Shown here piece after piece: positions 20,046 through 30,335 of a DNA stretch of 64,000 nt. Both the position numbers and the translations under genes were made by a program. The notes under the pieces are model-generated. The model was given only the letters and a program-made list of their open reading frames with translations, searched no databases and had not been told where the DNA came from. This DNA is from Rhynchopus sp. YZ270_cl-10 (Eukaryota; Euglenozoa; Diplonemea; Diplonemida; Diplonemidae): the NCBI GenBank assembly GCA_964035575.1, contig OZ037837.1, positions 1,612,001-1,676,000 of the forward strand, given 5' to 3'. Every line of letters starts with the position of its first letter. Position 1 is the first letter of the stretch.

Positions 20046-21653
20046 ATGTGTTTCGCGCAGCCCACCGCACCACAGATGCCGAGCTGTGAGAACTGTGACG
20101 AGCCTGCACAGCTGCAGTGCGGGATCTGCACGGAGCTGTTCTTCTGCGACACACCTGCGTGCTTCGAAGTGTTCCACTCATCCTTGAGGGCACGTGACCG
20201 TGAGGCACATCGCACTTCTGTGACTCCTTACGGGACGCCGTCGAAGTGTGCACAGCACCCAGGCCAAGAGCTGTGCGTCGTCTGTGAAGACCCTGCGTGT
20301 GGAGACGCATTGATCTGCATGCGCTGTGCTTACTTCGGACATACGGGACACAAGACAGTTGACATCACGGACTACATGAAACGCCAGCGTGACACCCTCC
20401 ACTCGCACGTGGCAGACCTGACAACACAGCGGACTGCTGCAGAGGAGAAGTGCCGTGTGCTTGAGGCACTCCCACGCACGGAGGACAGGTACAAAGACCT
20501 TCTCCTGCAGACACGCGTCGGGCACCTCGTAATGCGTGAGGATGTGTCGCGCAGCGAAGTTGTGTGTGAGGAGGAGGTGGCACGGAGCTTCCTCACACAG
20601 GCACTCAGTCGTGAAGGGGAGGTGTGTGCGCTGAAGACGTTTGTTGCGAAGGTAGGACGCCTGATTGCTGAGTGTGAGGCGGTGTGCCAGCTTGGGGACG
20701 ACCAGGTGCTGCGTGCAGTCACAGAGTCGCAGGCCGTTGTGCGGAGCATCAACATACTGAGCATGGCAGCGAGTGGAGACCGCCACCGCCTTGTGGGTTC
20801 TGCAGACCCACACGCAACGTTTTCCCTGAAGCTTCCTGTTTCGAACGTGCACGACGCCCTTGCCCAGATGTCTGCGCTTGTTGTGCCCGTCCTTGTGCAG
20901 GGGTTGGATGGAGCGGAACACGAGATTGAGGTGAGTGTGGATGACACGGGCAGGGACTTGCGTCGGAAGGTGGCGTCTGCAGTGGGGTTGCGTGAAGGCT
21001 GCTTCGACATGACTTTCAGAGATGAAGTGATTGCAGAAGGAGAGGACGTGGTGCAGCTGAGGGGTCACAGGGTTGTTGTAACACTCCAGACAGAGAGGAC
21101 GAAGCAGGATGCCATTGCAGCACTTCGTGCGTTGGGTGAGACACTTACATCAGAAAGGTTGAAGCAGGTGAGTGATGAAGGCAGTGATCCGAAGGTGGCT
21201 TGCTTGCTGCTGCAGGCACAAGTTGCGACTGCGATTCCGAACAGCTTCTTCTCGAGTACTGCAGTGACGTGCATCGATCTCAGTCGTGCGTCTGCTGTGA
21301 CTGTGATCGGGAACAACTTTCTTCGTGACTGCACAGCTTTGATCAAAGTTGATTTGAGTGGATTACAAAGTGTCACCTCGCTTGGCGACTCGTTCCTCCG
21401 TGGGTGCACATCATTGTCGGCAGTTGATCTGAGCGGACTGCAAGCTGTCACCTCGATTGGGCACGCATTTCTGGACGGGTGCAAATCATTGAGGACAGTT
21501 GATCTGAGTGCATTGCAAGCTGTCACGACTATTGTCATTGCTCCGGTTGGTGGAGGCTTCGTCGCCGGGTGCAAAAAGTTGAAGACCTTGCATGGAAAGG
21601 ACAAGTGCAGCAAAGTTGTATTCAGCAGTTTGCCTGAACCTTTACGCCGTTGA
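20046..21653 (+). CDS. B-box / coiled-coil / ubiquitin-like / LRR protein, copy 2 (intact)
   Basis: 535 residues, no signal peptide or membrane segment. Two B-box-type zinc fingers are visible: C14ENC..CGIC..FFCDTPAC..H, then CAQHPGQ..CEDPACGD..CMRCAYFGHTGH. A helical, Glu-rich region follows, then a ubiquitin-like domain at about 281-355 (VPVLVQGLDGAEHEIEVSVD; DDT and a KVASAVGL helix align with ubiquitin), and a linker (ALRALGETLTSERL). Four to five BspA-like LRR units follow, with a VDLSGLQ.VTSIG core. There is no RING, so it is TRIM-like without the ligase finger. The linker plus LRR core is shared with 27304-28368 and 30643-31938. ATG 20046 follows an A/C-rich leader with a CCTTCCAG acceptor. 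The likely role is a cytosolic scaffold in ubiquitin-type signalling (inference). Confidence 0.85.
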   Translation: MCFAQPTAPQMPSCENCDEPAQLQCGICTELFFCDTPACFEVFHSSLRARDREAHRTSVTPYGTPSKCAQHPGQELCVVCEDPACGDALICMRCAYFGHTGHKTVDITDYMKRQRDTLHSHVADLTTQRTAAEEKCRVLEALPRTEDRYKDLLLQTRVGHLVMREDVSRSEVVCEEEVARSFLTQALSREGEVCALKTFVAKVGRLIAECEAVCQLGDDQVLRAVTESQAVVRSINILSMAASGDRHRLVGSADPHATFSLKLPVSNVHDALAQMSALVVPVLVQGLDGAEHEIEVSVDDTGRDLRRKVASAVGLREGCFDMTFRDEVIAEGEDVVQLRGHRVVVTLQTERTKQDAIAALRALGETLTSERLKQVSDEGSDPKVACLLLQAQVATAIPNSFFSSTAVTCIDLSRASAVTVIGNNFLRDCTALIKVDLSGLQSVTSLGDSFLRGCTSLSAVDLSGLQAVTSIGHAFLDGCKSLRTVDLSALQAVTTIVIAPVGGGFVAGCKKLKTLHGKDKCSKVVFSSLPEPLRR

Positions 21654-21892
21654 GAAGCAAGAAACCATTCACTTTTGCAGCAGTTGTTGTTGTGCGTTCA
21701 ACCCGGTTCTTGCCTCCTCACAAGGGTACAAAGCGTGATACTTACTGCAACTTAACCTTTTCTCAGCCCAGAAGAGAGGCAGTGGTCATCTCACTTCACT
21801 TTAAGGAAAGTGTTTTCTTTGTTGGCCTCCGTTTCTATGTGGTTTTTGGGGAGTACCTACCCCCCCCCGTAGCATACCTTCGCAAATTTATG
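21654..21892. other. 3' flank shared with 25540-25690
   Basis: Bases 21705-21850 (CCGGTTCTTGCCTCCTCACAA to TTTCTATGTGGTTTT) recur almost unchanged at 25540-25690, just ahead of the ATG12 gene. No gene is seen. Confidence 0.7.
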
Positions 21893-23370
21893 ACGTAGCG
21901 CGTAGCGCGTAGCGCGTAGCGCGTAGCGCGTAGCGCGTAGCGGGGGGGACGTAGCGGGGGGGAGATAAGGTAGCGTACATAACGTAGCGTACGTAGCGTA
22001 ACGTAACGGTAGCGTAACGTACGTAGCGCACATGACGTAGCGTACGTAACGTACATGACGTAGCGCACATAACGTAGCGTACATAACGTAGCATACGTAG
22101 CGTACATAACATAGCGTACATAGCGTACATGACGTAGCGTACATAGCGTACATGACGTAGCGCACATAACGTAGCGTACATAACGTAGCATACGTAGCGT
22201 ACATAACATAGCGTACATAGCGTACATGACGTAGCGCACATAACGTAGCATACGTAGCGCACATAACGTAGCGTACATAACATAGCGTACATAGCGTACA
22301 TGACGTAGCGTACATAGCGTACATGACGTAGCGCACATAACGTAGCATACGTAACGTACATGACGTAGCGCACATAACGTAGCATACGTAGCGTACATGA
22401 CATAGCGTACATGACGTAGCGTACATAGCGTACATGACGTAGCGCACATAACGTAGCATACGTAGCGCACATAACGTAGCGTACATAACATAGCGTACAT
22501 AGCGTACATGACGTAGCGTACATAGCGTACGTAGCGCACATAACGTAGCGTACGTAGCGTACATGACATAGCGTACATGACGTAGCGTACATAGCGTACA
22601 TGACGTAGCGCACATAACGTAGCGTACATAACGTAGCATACGTAGCGTACATAACATAGCGTACATAGCGTACATGACGTAGCGCACATAACGTAGCATA
22701 CGTAGCGCACATAACGTAGCGTACATAACATAGCGTACATAGCGTACATGACGTAGCGTACATAGCGTACGTAGCGCACATAACGTAGCGTACGTAGCGT
22801 ACATGACGTAGCGTACGTAACGTAGCATACGTAACGTACATGACGTAGCGCACATAACGTAGCATACGTAGCGTACATAACATAGCGTACATGACGTAGC
22901 GCACATAACGTAGCATACGTAGCGCACATAACGTAGCGTACATAACATAGCGTACATAGCGTACATGACGTAGCGTACATAGCGTACGTAGCGCACATAA
23001 CGTAGCGTACGTAGCGTACATGACGTAGCGTACGTAACGTAGCATACGTAACGTACATGACGTAGCGTACATAACGTAGCATACGTAGCGTACATAACAT
23101 AGCGTACATAGCGTACATGACGTAGCGTACGTAACGTAGCATACGTAACGTACATGACGTAGCGCACATAACGTAGCATACGTAGCGTACATAACATAGC
23201 GTACATAGCGTACATGACGTAGCGTACATAGCGTACATGACGTAGCGCACATAACGTAGCGTACGTAGCGTACATGACGTAGCGTACGTAATGTAGCATA
23301 CGTAACGTACATGACGTAGCGCACATAACGTAGCGTACGTAACTTACATGACGTAGCGTACATAGCGTAC
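21893..23370. repeat. Complex ACGTAGCG/ACATAGCG satellite, 1.5 kb
   Basis: It begins with GCGTAGC heptamers (21893-21946). It continues as a mosaic of 9-bp (TACGTAGCG, TACATAGCG) and 14-bp (TACATGACGTAGCG, CACATAACGTAGCG, TACATAACATAGCG) words in higher-order arrangements of several dozen bp. A small outlier with the heptamer returns at 23557-23579. Open minus-strand frames of up to 603 codons (RYVMYA-type peptides) are repeat artefacts. Confidence 0.93.
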
Positions 23371-23379
23371 GTACGTTCA

Positions 23380-23618
23380 TGCGGCCAAATTTGACGAAAT
23401 TTAATGTGCCAAGAACTTGTCCAATTTTCGAAATTGACCCCACGGTGGAAAGATCAGTGATCCGAAAATGCAAATAACAGCACTTTTGGCCACATTCTCC
23501 ACATGGGTGTAACATTCCCTGTACAAAAGGCTCACGACCCCTATTCGCAAAAAGGGACGTAGCGCGTAGCGCGTAGCGCCACCCCAAAATCAGGGTCAAT
23601 TTGCGAAGGTATGCCCCG
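23380..23618. repeat. R1-related fragment between satellite and palindrome 3
   Basis: TTGTCCAATTTTCG, AAATTGACCCCAC and GCAAATAA words in R1 order lie at 23418-23478. A short GCGTAGC array follows at 23557. No gene. Confidence 0.55.
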
Positions 23619-24806
23619 TAGGGGGTATCAAAAGCTGTCATAATCACGTGTTTTTTTCTTTTTGACAAAAATGCATTTCAAAGTGATTTTGACCATATAT
23701 TCCCACCCACACCACCCAAAAAATACCCCCTCGCCCTGTTTTGACCCCAACTGACCCTTTTTTGGCCCCAAAACGGGCAAACTGAAAATAAAAAAAAAAG
23801 TGGCAAGGACTTGGTACCTTGGGAGGGTACTAGGACCTGGTACCTTTTTTGAAACATGGTTCTAAGTTCCACCAGTCCCTCTAAACACCTCGAAACCGCC
23901 TGGGTACCCCTCGGGATAGGTTCTGGGGTGAAAATATGTGGCTTTGAGGGCTTTTCTAGTCCCCAGAGGCGTCTCAGAGATATTTGACATACCCAACGCT
24001 CCATTGTTTATTTAATAACGCTTGCTTTTTGCCTTGTCATGAGCATCAACACCCCCAATAAGACCGCCAGAACGTCGCTAATGTCCAAAAATCACCACGG
24101 AATTGATCCCCCAACCTCAAAATAGGTGGAGTACCATGTTTTTTGGGTCAAAAATGCGTTGTGTCCCATCACTGTTCCCCCCCAACCAGAGTGCCAATAT
24201 AGTGCCAATGGAAATATCACACCTACAGGAAAACCAAGATTTTCAAGAAAAATCAAAAAATCAAGAAAAAAGCGTGCGTACTAAGGTGGATAAACACCCC
24301 GAAACCGCCTGGGCACCCTTCAGGATAGGTTCTGGGGTGAAAATATGTGGCTTTGGGGGCTTTCTTGGCCTCAGAATGGGTAAAAGCGGTGCAAAAAGCA
24401 GCGTGTGGTTCTCTCCACTGTGGCCTTCATCTGCACCACCTGCTGTTTGGACCGCTTTTACTCATTTTGGGGCCAGAAAAGCCCTCAAAGCCACATATTT
24501 TCACCCCAGAACCTATCCCGAGGGGTACCCAGGCGGTTTCGGGGTGTTTAGAGGGACTTGGTGGAACTTAGAACCATGTTTCAAAAAAGGTACCAGGTCC
24601 TAGTACCACCAAGTCCTTGCCACTTTTTCAGTTTGCCCGTTTTGGGGCCAAAAAAGGGTCAGTTGGGGTCAAAACAGGGCGAGGGGGTATTTTTTGGGTG
24701 GTGTGGGTGGGAATATATGGTCAAAATCACTTTGAAATGCATTTTTGTCAAAAAGAAAAAAATACGTGTTTTATGACACCTTATACGTGGGGTTTGATAC
24801 CCCCTC
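23619..24806. repeat. Palindrome 3: inverted repeat with ~340-bp arms and a 500-bp middle
   Basis: The arms at 23619-23965 and 24468-24806 start TAGGGGGTATCAAAAG and end TTTGATACCCCCT, like the ends of palindrome 2. The middle includes a further partial copy of the arm (24285-24370, GAAACCGCCTGGG and TTCTGGGGTGAAAATATG) and an inner inverted pair around GGTAAAAGCGG/CCGCTTTTACTC. No coding sequence is credible in it. Confidence 0.85.
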
Positions 24807-24902
24807 AGGTTCACACCATTGAGAATTGTGAGGATGATGTTTTGACACGAGAAGCGTGAAGATGATCCCTGGTGAATACACCACCAATAAAAATAAAGGT
24901 AC

Positions 24903-25105
24903 GCTCGCTTCGCTCGCGGAAAAATACCTCAATTTTTTCCTCCCGCTCGCTTCGCGAGCGGGAAAACGCCTCAAAAAAAATTCTCCCCACTACCAGTACA
25001 CAAAACCGGTGTATAAGTCGGCCTGTGCATAAGTCCGATCCTGAGCCCAAATCTGCCCGGACTTATACACGGGTCATGGGGGTCGGACTTATGCACGGGG
25101 GGGGG
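24903..25105. repeat. Hairpin cluster with CGCTCGCTTCGC and ACTTATACAC words
   Basis: CCCGCTCGC-TTC-GCGAGCGGG (24942-24962) is a perfect stem-loop, preceded by a related CGCTCGCTTCGCTCGCGG. Then GTATAAGTCGG..GCATAAGTCCG (25010-25037) is answered inverted by CGGACTTATACACGG..CGGACTTATGCACGG (25056-25098), ending in a long G run at 25098. Non-coding. Confidence 0.7.
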
Positions 25106-25204
25106 GGGGGGTAGGTAGACAAAAAATGGAAATGGTGTTTTTGGTGTGGCTTAAGGGGGGGTGCTATTTTGTGCTATTTACTGCTATTTTGGGGTCGTCG
25201 GCGA

Positions 25205-26045
25205 CACCACAGTTTTACTTTATTTTATTGCGGAAGCGAACAACAAACGACCTTTATTATCAGATGTAAACCACGAAATGGATGTAAGACTGCACGGTTT
25301 GGGTGTCCACCCCCTGTACAGCTGGTCATGTACCAAGATACACTGTCACGAGAGGGCTTTGTATTTCAACTTTACTTTACACTCCCCCCTTCCCATTTAT
25401 AGTCTTTTGAGCAACAAGCAAGCATATCTCATGTCTCTCAAGCATGTTTTTGTTGCAAATTCTATGCTCAATGTACCATATTTGACTTGCCTTTTTTCTC
25501 CCTTCTCCCCGGTGCTTGCCTCCCCGGTGCTTGCCTCCCCGGTTCTTGCCTCCTCACAAAGGAACAAAGCGTGATACTTACTGTAATTTACAACTTAAAC
25601 TTTTCTCAGCCCAGAAGAGAGGCAGTGGTCATCTCACTTCACTTTAAGGAAAGTGTTTTCTTTGTTGGCCTCCGTTTCTATGTGGTTTTGGAAATGGTGT
25701 TTTTGGTGTGGCTGAAGGGGGGGGGTGCTATTTTGTGCTATTTACTGCTATTTTGTCTATTTTGGGGATGCGTCCAATGAAAATCACGTCGTTTAGAAGA
25801 GCTCAAGAATGTAGATTTTGTTATTTTTGCGGAAGCGAACAACAAACGACCTTTATTATCAGATGTAAACCACGAAATGGATGTAAGACTGCACGGTTTG
25901 GGTGTCCACCCCCTGTACAGCCGGTCATGTACCAAGATACACTGTCACGAGAGGGCTTTGTATTTCAACTTTACTTTACACTCCCCCCTTCCTGTTTATA
26001 GTCTTTTGAGCAACAAGCAAGCATCTCTCACGTCTCTCAAGCATT
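25205..26045. repeat. Tandem duplication of a ~230-bp segment in the ATG12 5' flank
   Basis: Bases 25225-25440 (GAAGCGAACAACAAACGACC to AAGCATCTCTCA-type end) recur at 25835-26045 in the same orientation. Between them lie three copies of the 15-mer TCCCCGGTGCTTGCC (25506-25550) and the segment shared with 21705-21850. No gene is seen; the short + frames reflect the duplication. Confidence 0.8.
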
Positions 26046-26120
26046 TTGTCACAAATTCACACCTTTCTCTTCGCAACCCCAACAAAAGAACAACACACCG
26101 CTCAGAGACACCACAGACAC

Positions 26121-26193
26121 CCTCCCCCACTTCACCTCCCTTTCCCCCTCTGCTCCAACTCCTTCCAGAGACATACACAAACAGAGCACACAC
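26121..26193 (+). promoter_or_regulatory. Candidate splice acceptor and A/C-rich leader of ATG12
   Basis: A pyrimidine tract of nearly 50 bases ends in CCTTCCAG at 26161-26168. It is followed by the 25-base leader AGACATACACAAACAGAGCA..CAC before ATG 26194. This is the clearest acceptor in the window and fits trans-splicing or an intron in the 5' UTR. Confidence 0.6.
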
Positions 26194-26490
26194 ATGCCCG
26201 CTAGGGGGCGTGGAAAACACATACAGGTGAATGTGCACATCCCCGAGCACCGTGTGCCTTACACAGAGCAGTACGAGGCGTCGGCGACCATAGCTGACGT
26301 GGTGAAGCGCTACCGTGTGCAGTACCTCCGTGACAGGCCAGGTGCGGCGGTCTTCTGCTATGTGCGACCACATGCGCACGGGGGGAACTTTGCGCCAACG
26401 CCGTTCGCGTCGATGCACAACCTGCAAAAGAGTTTTGGGTGTGACGGCAGTCTCGACCTCGTTGTGTGCCAGGAAAGTGCGTTTGGGTGA
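26194..26490 (+). CDS. ATG12: Ubiquitin-like autophagy protein ATG12
   Basis: 98 residues. The C-terminal half aligns clearly with ATG12: VFCYV, then NFAPTPFASMHNLQKSFGCD and GSLDLVVCQESAFG match the family pattern F.YVN..FAPSP...V..LY..FG.DGKL...Y....AWG. The last residue is glycine directly before the stop, so the protein needs no processing before activation by an E1 (ATG7) and transfer to ATG5. ATG12-ATG5 with ATG16 acts as the E3-like complex for lipidation of ATG8 on the autophagosome membrane. The N-terminus is short; the ubiquitin fold occupies nearly the whole chain. ATG 26194 follows a strong acceptor. W is replaced by F in the final AFG. Beta-grasp fold and family call are by eye. 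Confidence 0.82.
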   Translation: MPARGRGKHIQVNVHIPEHRVPYTEQYEASATIADVVKRYRVQYLRDRPGAAVFCYVRPHAHGGNFAPTPFASMHNLQKSFGCDGSLDLVVCQESAFG

Positions 26491-27303
26491 TAACCAAGAG
26501 TACTAAGGAGCCACGAGAAGGAAGTCCTTCCAGACTTTAGTTTGCACGGCAGGCACGATGCTTAGCGCGTAAAGAAGGGGTCAGGACCCACCCCGAGAAC
26601 CCAGGAGAGTGCTGCCGAAAACCCGCAAACCCACATACTGTGCTTGTCAGCCAAACCCATGAAACCACTACCGACACTGCCTGGGTCTTTCTTAAAACGT
26701 TTTGGGTATATACTGTCCAAAAGCCACACTGTGAGCCAGACTGTCCTTATTCCCAAAAAAGAACGAAAAAAAGGAAATGCAACGATTTTTTGAAAAGAAA
26801 AAATTGAAACTGCACCCTACTTTTCCTTTTTATGTTTTTCCCCCACCCCCACAAACAACCAACCCGCCGGATTAGAAAAATGGAAAAAGGATGGGAGTAG
26901 GGTACGGTGTTCAATTTCCTTTTAGCATTGCATGTATGGTGTGGCTGAACCCAAAAAAAAAATGGTATTATTGTGTGGTCGCTGTCAGTGAGGTCGTAGG
27001 TCTTCGACGACTCAGCTTGGCAGAAGTGCAGGTGCGTCCCTGTGCACCAGAACACCATTTCTTTGAGACACAACAATGCAGCTGTATGCAGAACAGCCTT
27101 TGCACGGAACAAGATAAAACAAAAAAAAAGCTTCCGTTTATTTTATCGAACAGATTTTATTCTCCGCCCCGTACCCAAAACGTAAACACCACTTTCAATC
27201 AGAAAAAAAATATTGCCTCCTTCAGTGTTCTTCTGTGACTCAGTGTCAACCAGAAGAACGGCCCACAGCACCACAACACAACAGAGCAACACAAGAAAGA
27301 CAC
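26491..27303. repeat. Intergenic stretch with dispersed repeat R2, copy 1
   Basis: The R2 repeat (ACAAGATAAAAC .. TTTTATCGAACAGATTT .. CCCCGTACCCAAAACGTAAA) occupies about 27105-27212 and recurs at 36741-36860 and 37380-37500. Bases 26870-26940 (GTACGGTGTTCAATTTCC, TTTTAGCATTGCATG) recur at 30460-30540, so the flanks of both ubiquitin-like/LRR genes are related. A CAACCAG|AAGAACGG acceptor-like site lies before ATG 27304. Confidence 0.6.
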
Positions 27304-28368
27304 ATGGAAGTAACCATCAAGGGGTACGACGCCAGCTCGTATGTAATCGAGGTGGGCGAGGACGACACAACGGAGACGCTGCGGCAGAAGGTGGCGTCTG
27401 CAGCGGGGCTAGCTGAGGACAGCTTCTACATGGGCTTCGGAGGGAAGGACGAAGGAGACGATATCACGCAGCTGAGTGCTGGAGACACAGTCGTGATTAC
27501 GAATATAACGAGCGCGAAGAAAGACGACGCCATGAGAGCCCTTCTTACCTTGGGAGAGACAAGGCTGACGACACAGAGGTTGGCGCAGTGTCTGGAAGAC
27601 GCGAGGCTGGTTCATTTGCTTCTGCAGGCGGAGGTTACGGCTGTGATCCACGATGGTTTCTTGGAAGATTGTCCGTTCCAGGAACTTGATCTCAGTGCTG
27701 TGTCGTATGTAACAAAGGTCGGCGACTTCTTCCTGCGCGAGAGCTGCAGAGCGACGACAGTAGATCTGTCTGGATGGAACAATGTAACGCACATAGGCTC
27801 GGCCTTCCTCTTCAGCTGCACCTCATTGACCACACTGGACCTGTCTGGGTGGTCTAGTGTCACCGAGATAGGACACTACTTCCTCCGCAGCTGCAGCGCC
27901 TTGCGTACCGTTGACTTGTCTGGGTGGAGCAATGTGTCGCGTATCGGGGACAGCTTCCTGAACGAGTGCTTCGCGTTGACCACACTCGAATTGTCTGGGT
28001 GGAACAATGTGACAGCAATAGGCCATCGATTCCTCTACAACTGCAGCGCATTGACGGAGCTTGACCTATCCGGGTGGGGCAATGTGACGCAGGTGGGTGA
28101 TTGCTGCTTCAAGGAGTGCCACGCGTTGAGCACACTTCGACTGTCCGGGTGGAACAACGTAGCTGTGGTGCGCCTTCACTTCCTCTCCAACTGCACGAGC
28201 TTGACCGCGCTTGACTTATCTGGGTGGACGGATGTGCTGTATGTAGATACCAACTTCCTTTCAGGATGCAACTTACGCACATGCAGCATCAACGTCACCG
28301 GATCGAGTAGGGTTTTGTTAAAACGTGTGCGCAAGGCACGTGGGAAAGGTGGATGTGTGTGCATGTGA
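27304..28368 (+). CDS. Ubiquitin-like + BspA-type LRR protein with C-terminal CVCM (CaaX-like), copy 1
   Basis: 354 residues from the first ATG (27304); the upstream open frame begins with a GTG and is not used here. Residues 1-68 form a ubiquitin-like domain (MEVTIKGYDASSYVIEVGED; DDTTETLRQKVASAAGL aligns with the ubiquitin helix). A conserved linker (AMRALLTLGETRLTTQRL) precedes eight LRR units of exactly 25 residues with the core LDLSGW.NVT.IG..FL..C. The end is basic (KRVRKARGKGG) and finishes CVCM, compatible with a farnesylation CaaX box, so membrane attachment is likely (inference). There is no diglycine, so it is not a conjugated modifier. LRR of this type mediates protein binding. 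No signal peptide. Confidence 0.83.
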   Translation: MEVTIKGYDASSYVIEVGEDDTTETLRQKVASAAGLAEDSFYMGFGGKDEGDDITQLSAGDTVVITNITSAKKDDAMRALLTLGETRLTTQRLAQCLEDARLVHLLLQAEVTAVIHDGFLEDCPFQELDLSAVSYVTKVGDFFLRESCRATTVDLSGWNNVTHIGSAFLFSCTSLTTLDLSGWSSVTEIGHYFLRSCSALRTVDLSGWSNVSRIGDSFLNECFALTTLELSGWNNVTAIGHRFLYNCSALTELDLSGWGNVTQVGDCCFKECHALSTLRLSGWNNVAVVRLHFLSNCTSLTALDLSGWTDVLYVDTNFLSGCNLRTCSINVTGSSRVLLKRVRKARGKGGCVCM

Positions 28369-29560
28369 GACTGTTGTATCATCATCTGATTCCCCCCCCC
28401 ACCTTGGCACCCCTCCGCCTCTTGTGAAACCAACAGAGCACTTCATGATTGTACTTACCCTCCCGCCAACCCACCCCCCCGCACCGTCTGGTGGCCTTCC
28501 ATGTAAGAAGTGTGAACGAACAACAAACAAACCTTTATTTTACCCTCTCCCCGTTTACAGTCATTTTGAGCATCAAAGAGAAACAGTCTCTCGAGCATTT
28601 TCATTGATGGACCCTTGTTCTCCATTTCTGCCTTTGCTCGCAGTGCTTTTACATTCCCACCCCCCATTTTCAAATAAACGCACACGTGGCCACGGCCATA
28701 TTTAGGTATTATAATATCTGAATCAACTTTTGCTCGTCAACGCAGCGTCGTGCACCTGCTTCTCAACGTGCCCATCTACAGCACTCCCTACTAGGCTAGA
28801 TTCGCTTTTGATGACACGTCCTGTATGTGCTCTGTCGCTGTGATTTTTCTTATTCCTGTGCAGCGCTACTTAGAAGTCTAGTATCCGTGACCCACACATT
28901 GGGTGTTTTGCTTCTTTGCTTCTTTGCTTTGTAGCGGCACTGCTCAGACGCTACTCTCCCTACCCCTCTTGTGTGCGCTGTCTGTTGCAATGAAAAGCAA
29001 CGCACGAACAGGTTGCCCACAACTATGCTCTCTCTTCCTCCCATGCGAGTATCATTTATTTTTGTATTTTTGTGTTCTTTTCTTTCAACGAATTTATTTT
29101 AAAATTATTTTAGTGCATCTTCTGTGTTCTGCTGAGTAAACAGCGTGTTCAAAGTCGTCTTTGATTCATTGCTGAGAAGCACGCGTTCGGTTTTTGTTCT
29201 ATTCCCCCCACCCGCTCTTCGCGCGTGCAGAAAGCGAAGGCACTCCCTTAGTTTTAACATTGCGCACCCCAATTTGATAAAACCCAACGTTCCAAATGCT
29301 GTCGAGAGGGTTACGCGATCTGTTTGTCAAGTTATATTATTTCTTTTGTGAATGGCAGGCTACACTTTATCAAAACCAACAACGTGAAAAAGGCATTACA
29401 GACCCTGAACCAAGATGTAGGACAGCAAGGTTCCACTTAAGGCGGGTTTTTTCTTGTCAGAGTTGCATTTTTCTTGCCACTACTGAACTGCATGAGAGAG
29501 AGCACATACACGGCGGGGTCTGCACGGGGTCCGACTCCGTAAAACAGCATGTTAGGACAC
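28369..29560. other. Intergenic, no gene recognised
   Basis: AT-rich DNA with pyrimidine tracts. Short reading frames have no domain features. The words CACTTCATGATTGTACT and GAACAAACAAACCTTTATT resemble other 3' flanks in the window. It leads into the 46-bp satellite. Confidence 0.4.
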
Positions 29561-29561
29561 T

Positions 29562-30335
29562 CCCTCCTTACGGAGGATCTGTACTGAGCCTAAGCTCCCT
29601 AATTACGGACCCGAGGCTTAGTAAATGACGGACCCAAGGCTCCGTACATTTTACGGACCCTACTTAGTAAATTACGGACCCAAGGCTCCGTAAATTTTAC
29701 GGACCCTAGGCTCCGTAAATTTTACGGACCCTACTTAGTAAATTACGGACCCTAGGCTCCGTACATTTTACGGACCCTACTTAGTAAATTACGGACCCAA
29801 GGCTCCGTAAATTTTACGGACCCTAGGCTCCGTACATTTTACGGACCCTACTTAGTAAATTGCGGACCCTAGGCTCCGTAAATTTTACGGACCCTACTTA
29901 GTAAATTGCGGACCCTAGGCTCCGTAAATTTTACGGACCCTACTTAGTAAATTACGGACCCTGGGCTCCGTGAATTTTACGGACCCTACTCAGTAAATTA
30001 CGGACCCTAGGCTCCGTATATTTTACGGACCCTACTTAGTAAATGACGGACCCTAGCTCCGTAAATTTTGCGGACCATACTCAGTAAATGACGGACCCTA
30101 GGCTCCGTAAATTTTACGGACCCTACTTAGTAAATGACGGACCCTAGTCTCCGTAAATTTTACGGACCCTACTTAGTAAATTGCGGACCCTAGGCTCCGT
30201 AAATTTTACGGACCCTACTTAGTAAATTACGGACCCTGGGCTCCGTAAATTTTACGGACCCTACTTGGTAAATTACGGACCCTAGGCTCCGTATATTTTA
30301 CGGACCCTACTTAGTAAATGACGGACCCTAGGCTT
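29562..30335. repeat. 46-bp satellite upstream of the second ubiquitin-like/LRR gene
   Basis: About 16 units of 46 bp. Each unit holds CTCCGTAAATTTTACGGACC, whose TCCGTAAA-TTTTACGGA is a perfect inverted repeat, and a TACTTAGTAAATTACGGACC half. Variants are point changes (GTACATTTTAC, GTAAATTGC). There is no open frame through it. It ends about 310 bp before ATG 30643. Confidence 0.93.

Noticed and set aside
21835-23668. Minus-strand proteins of up to 603 residues (RYVMYA repeats)
   Set aside because: Produced by the ACGTAGCG satellite; low-complexity translation in several frames at once.
25161-26001. Short + frames in the ATG12 5' flank
   Set aside because: They coincide with the tandem duplication, have no domain and differ only where the repeat copies differ.
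27235-27303. Longer N-terminus for the first ubiquitin-like/LRR protein
   Set aside because: It starts with GTG, and the ubiquitin-like fold begins exactly at ATG 27304, as in the paralogue.
29562-30335. CRISPR-like regular repeat
   Set aside because: Units are contiguous with no unique spacers and the genome is eukaryotic; a plain satellite.
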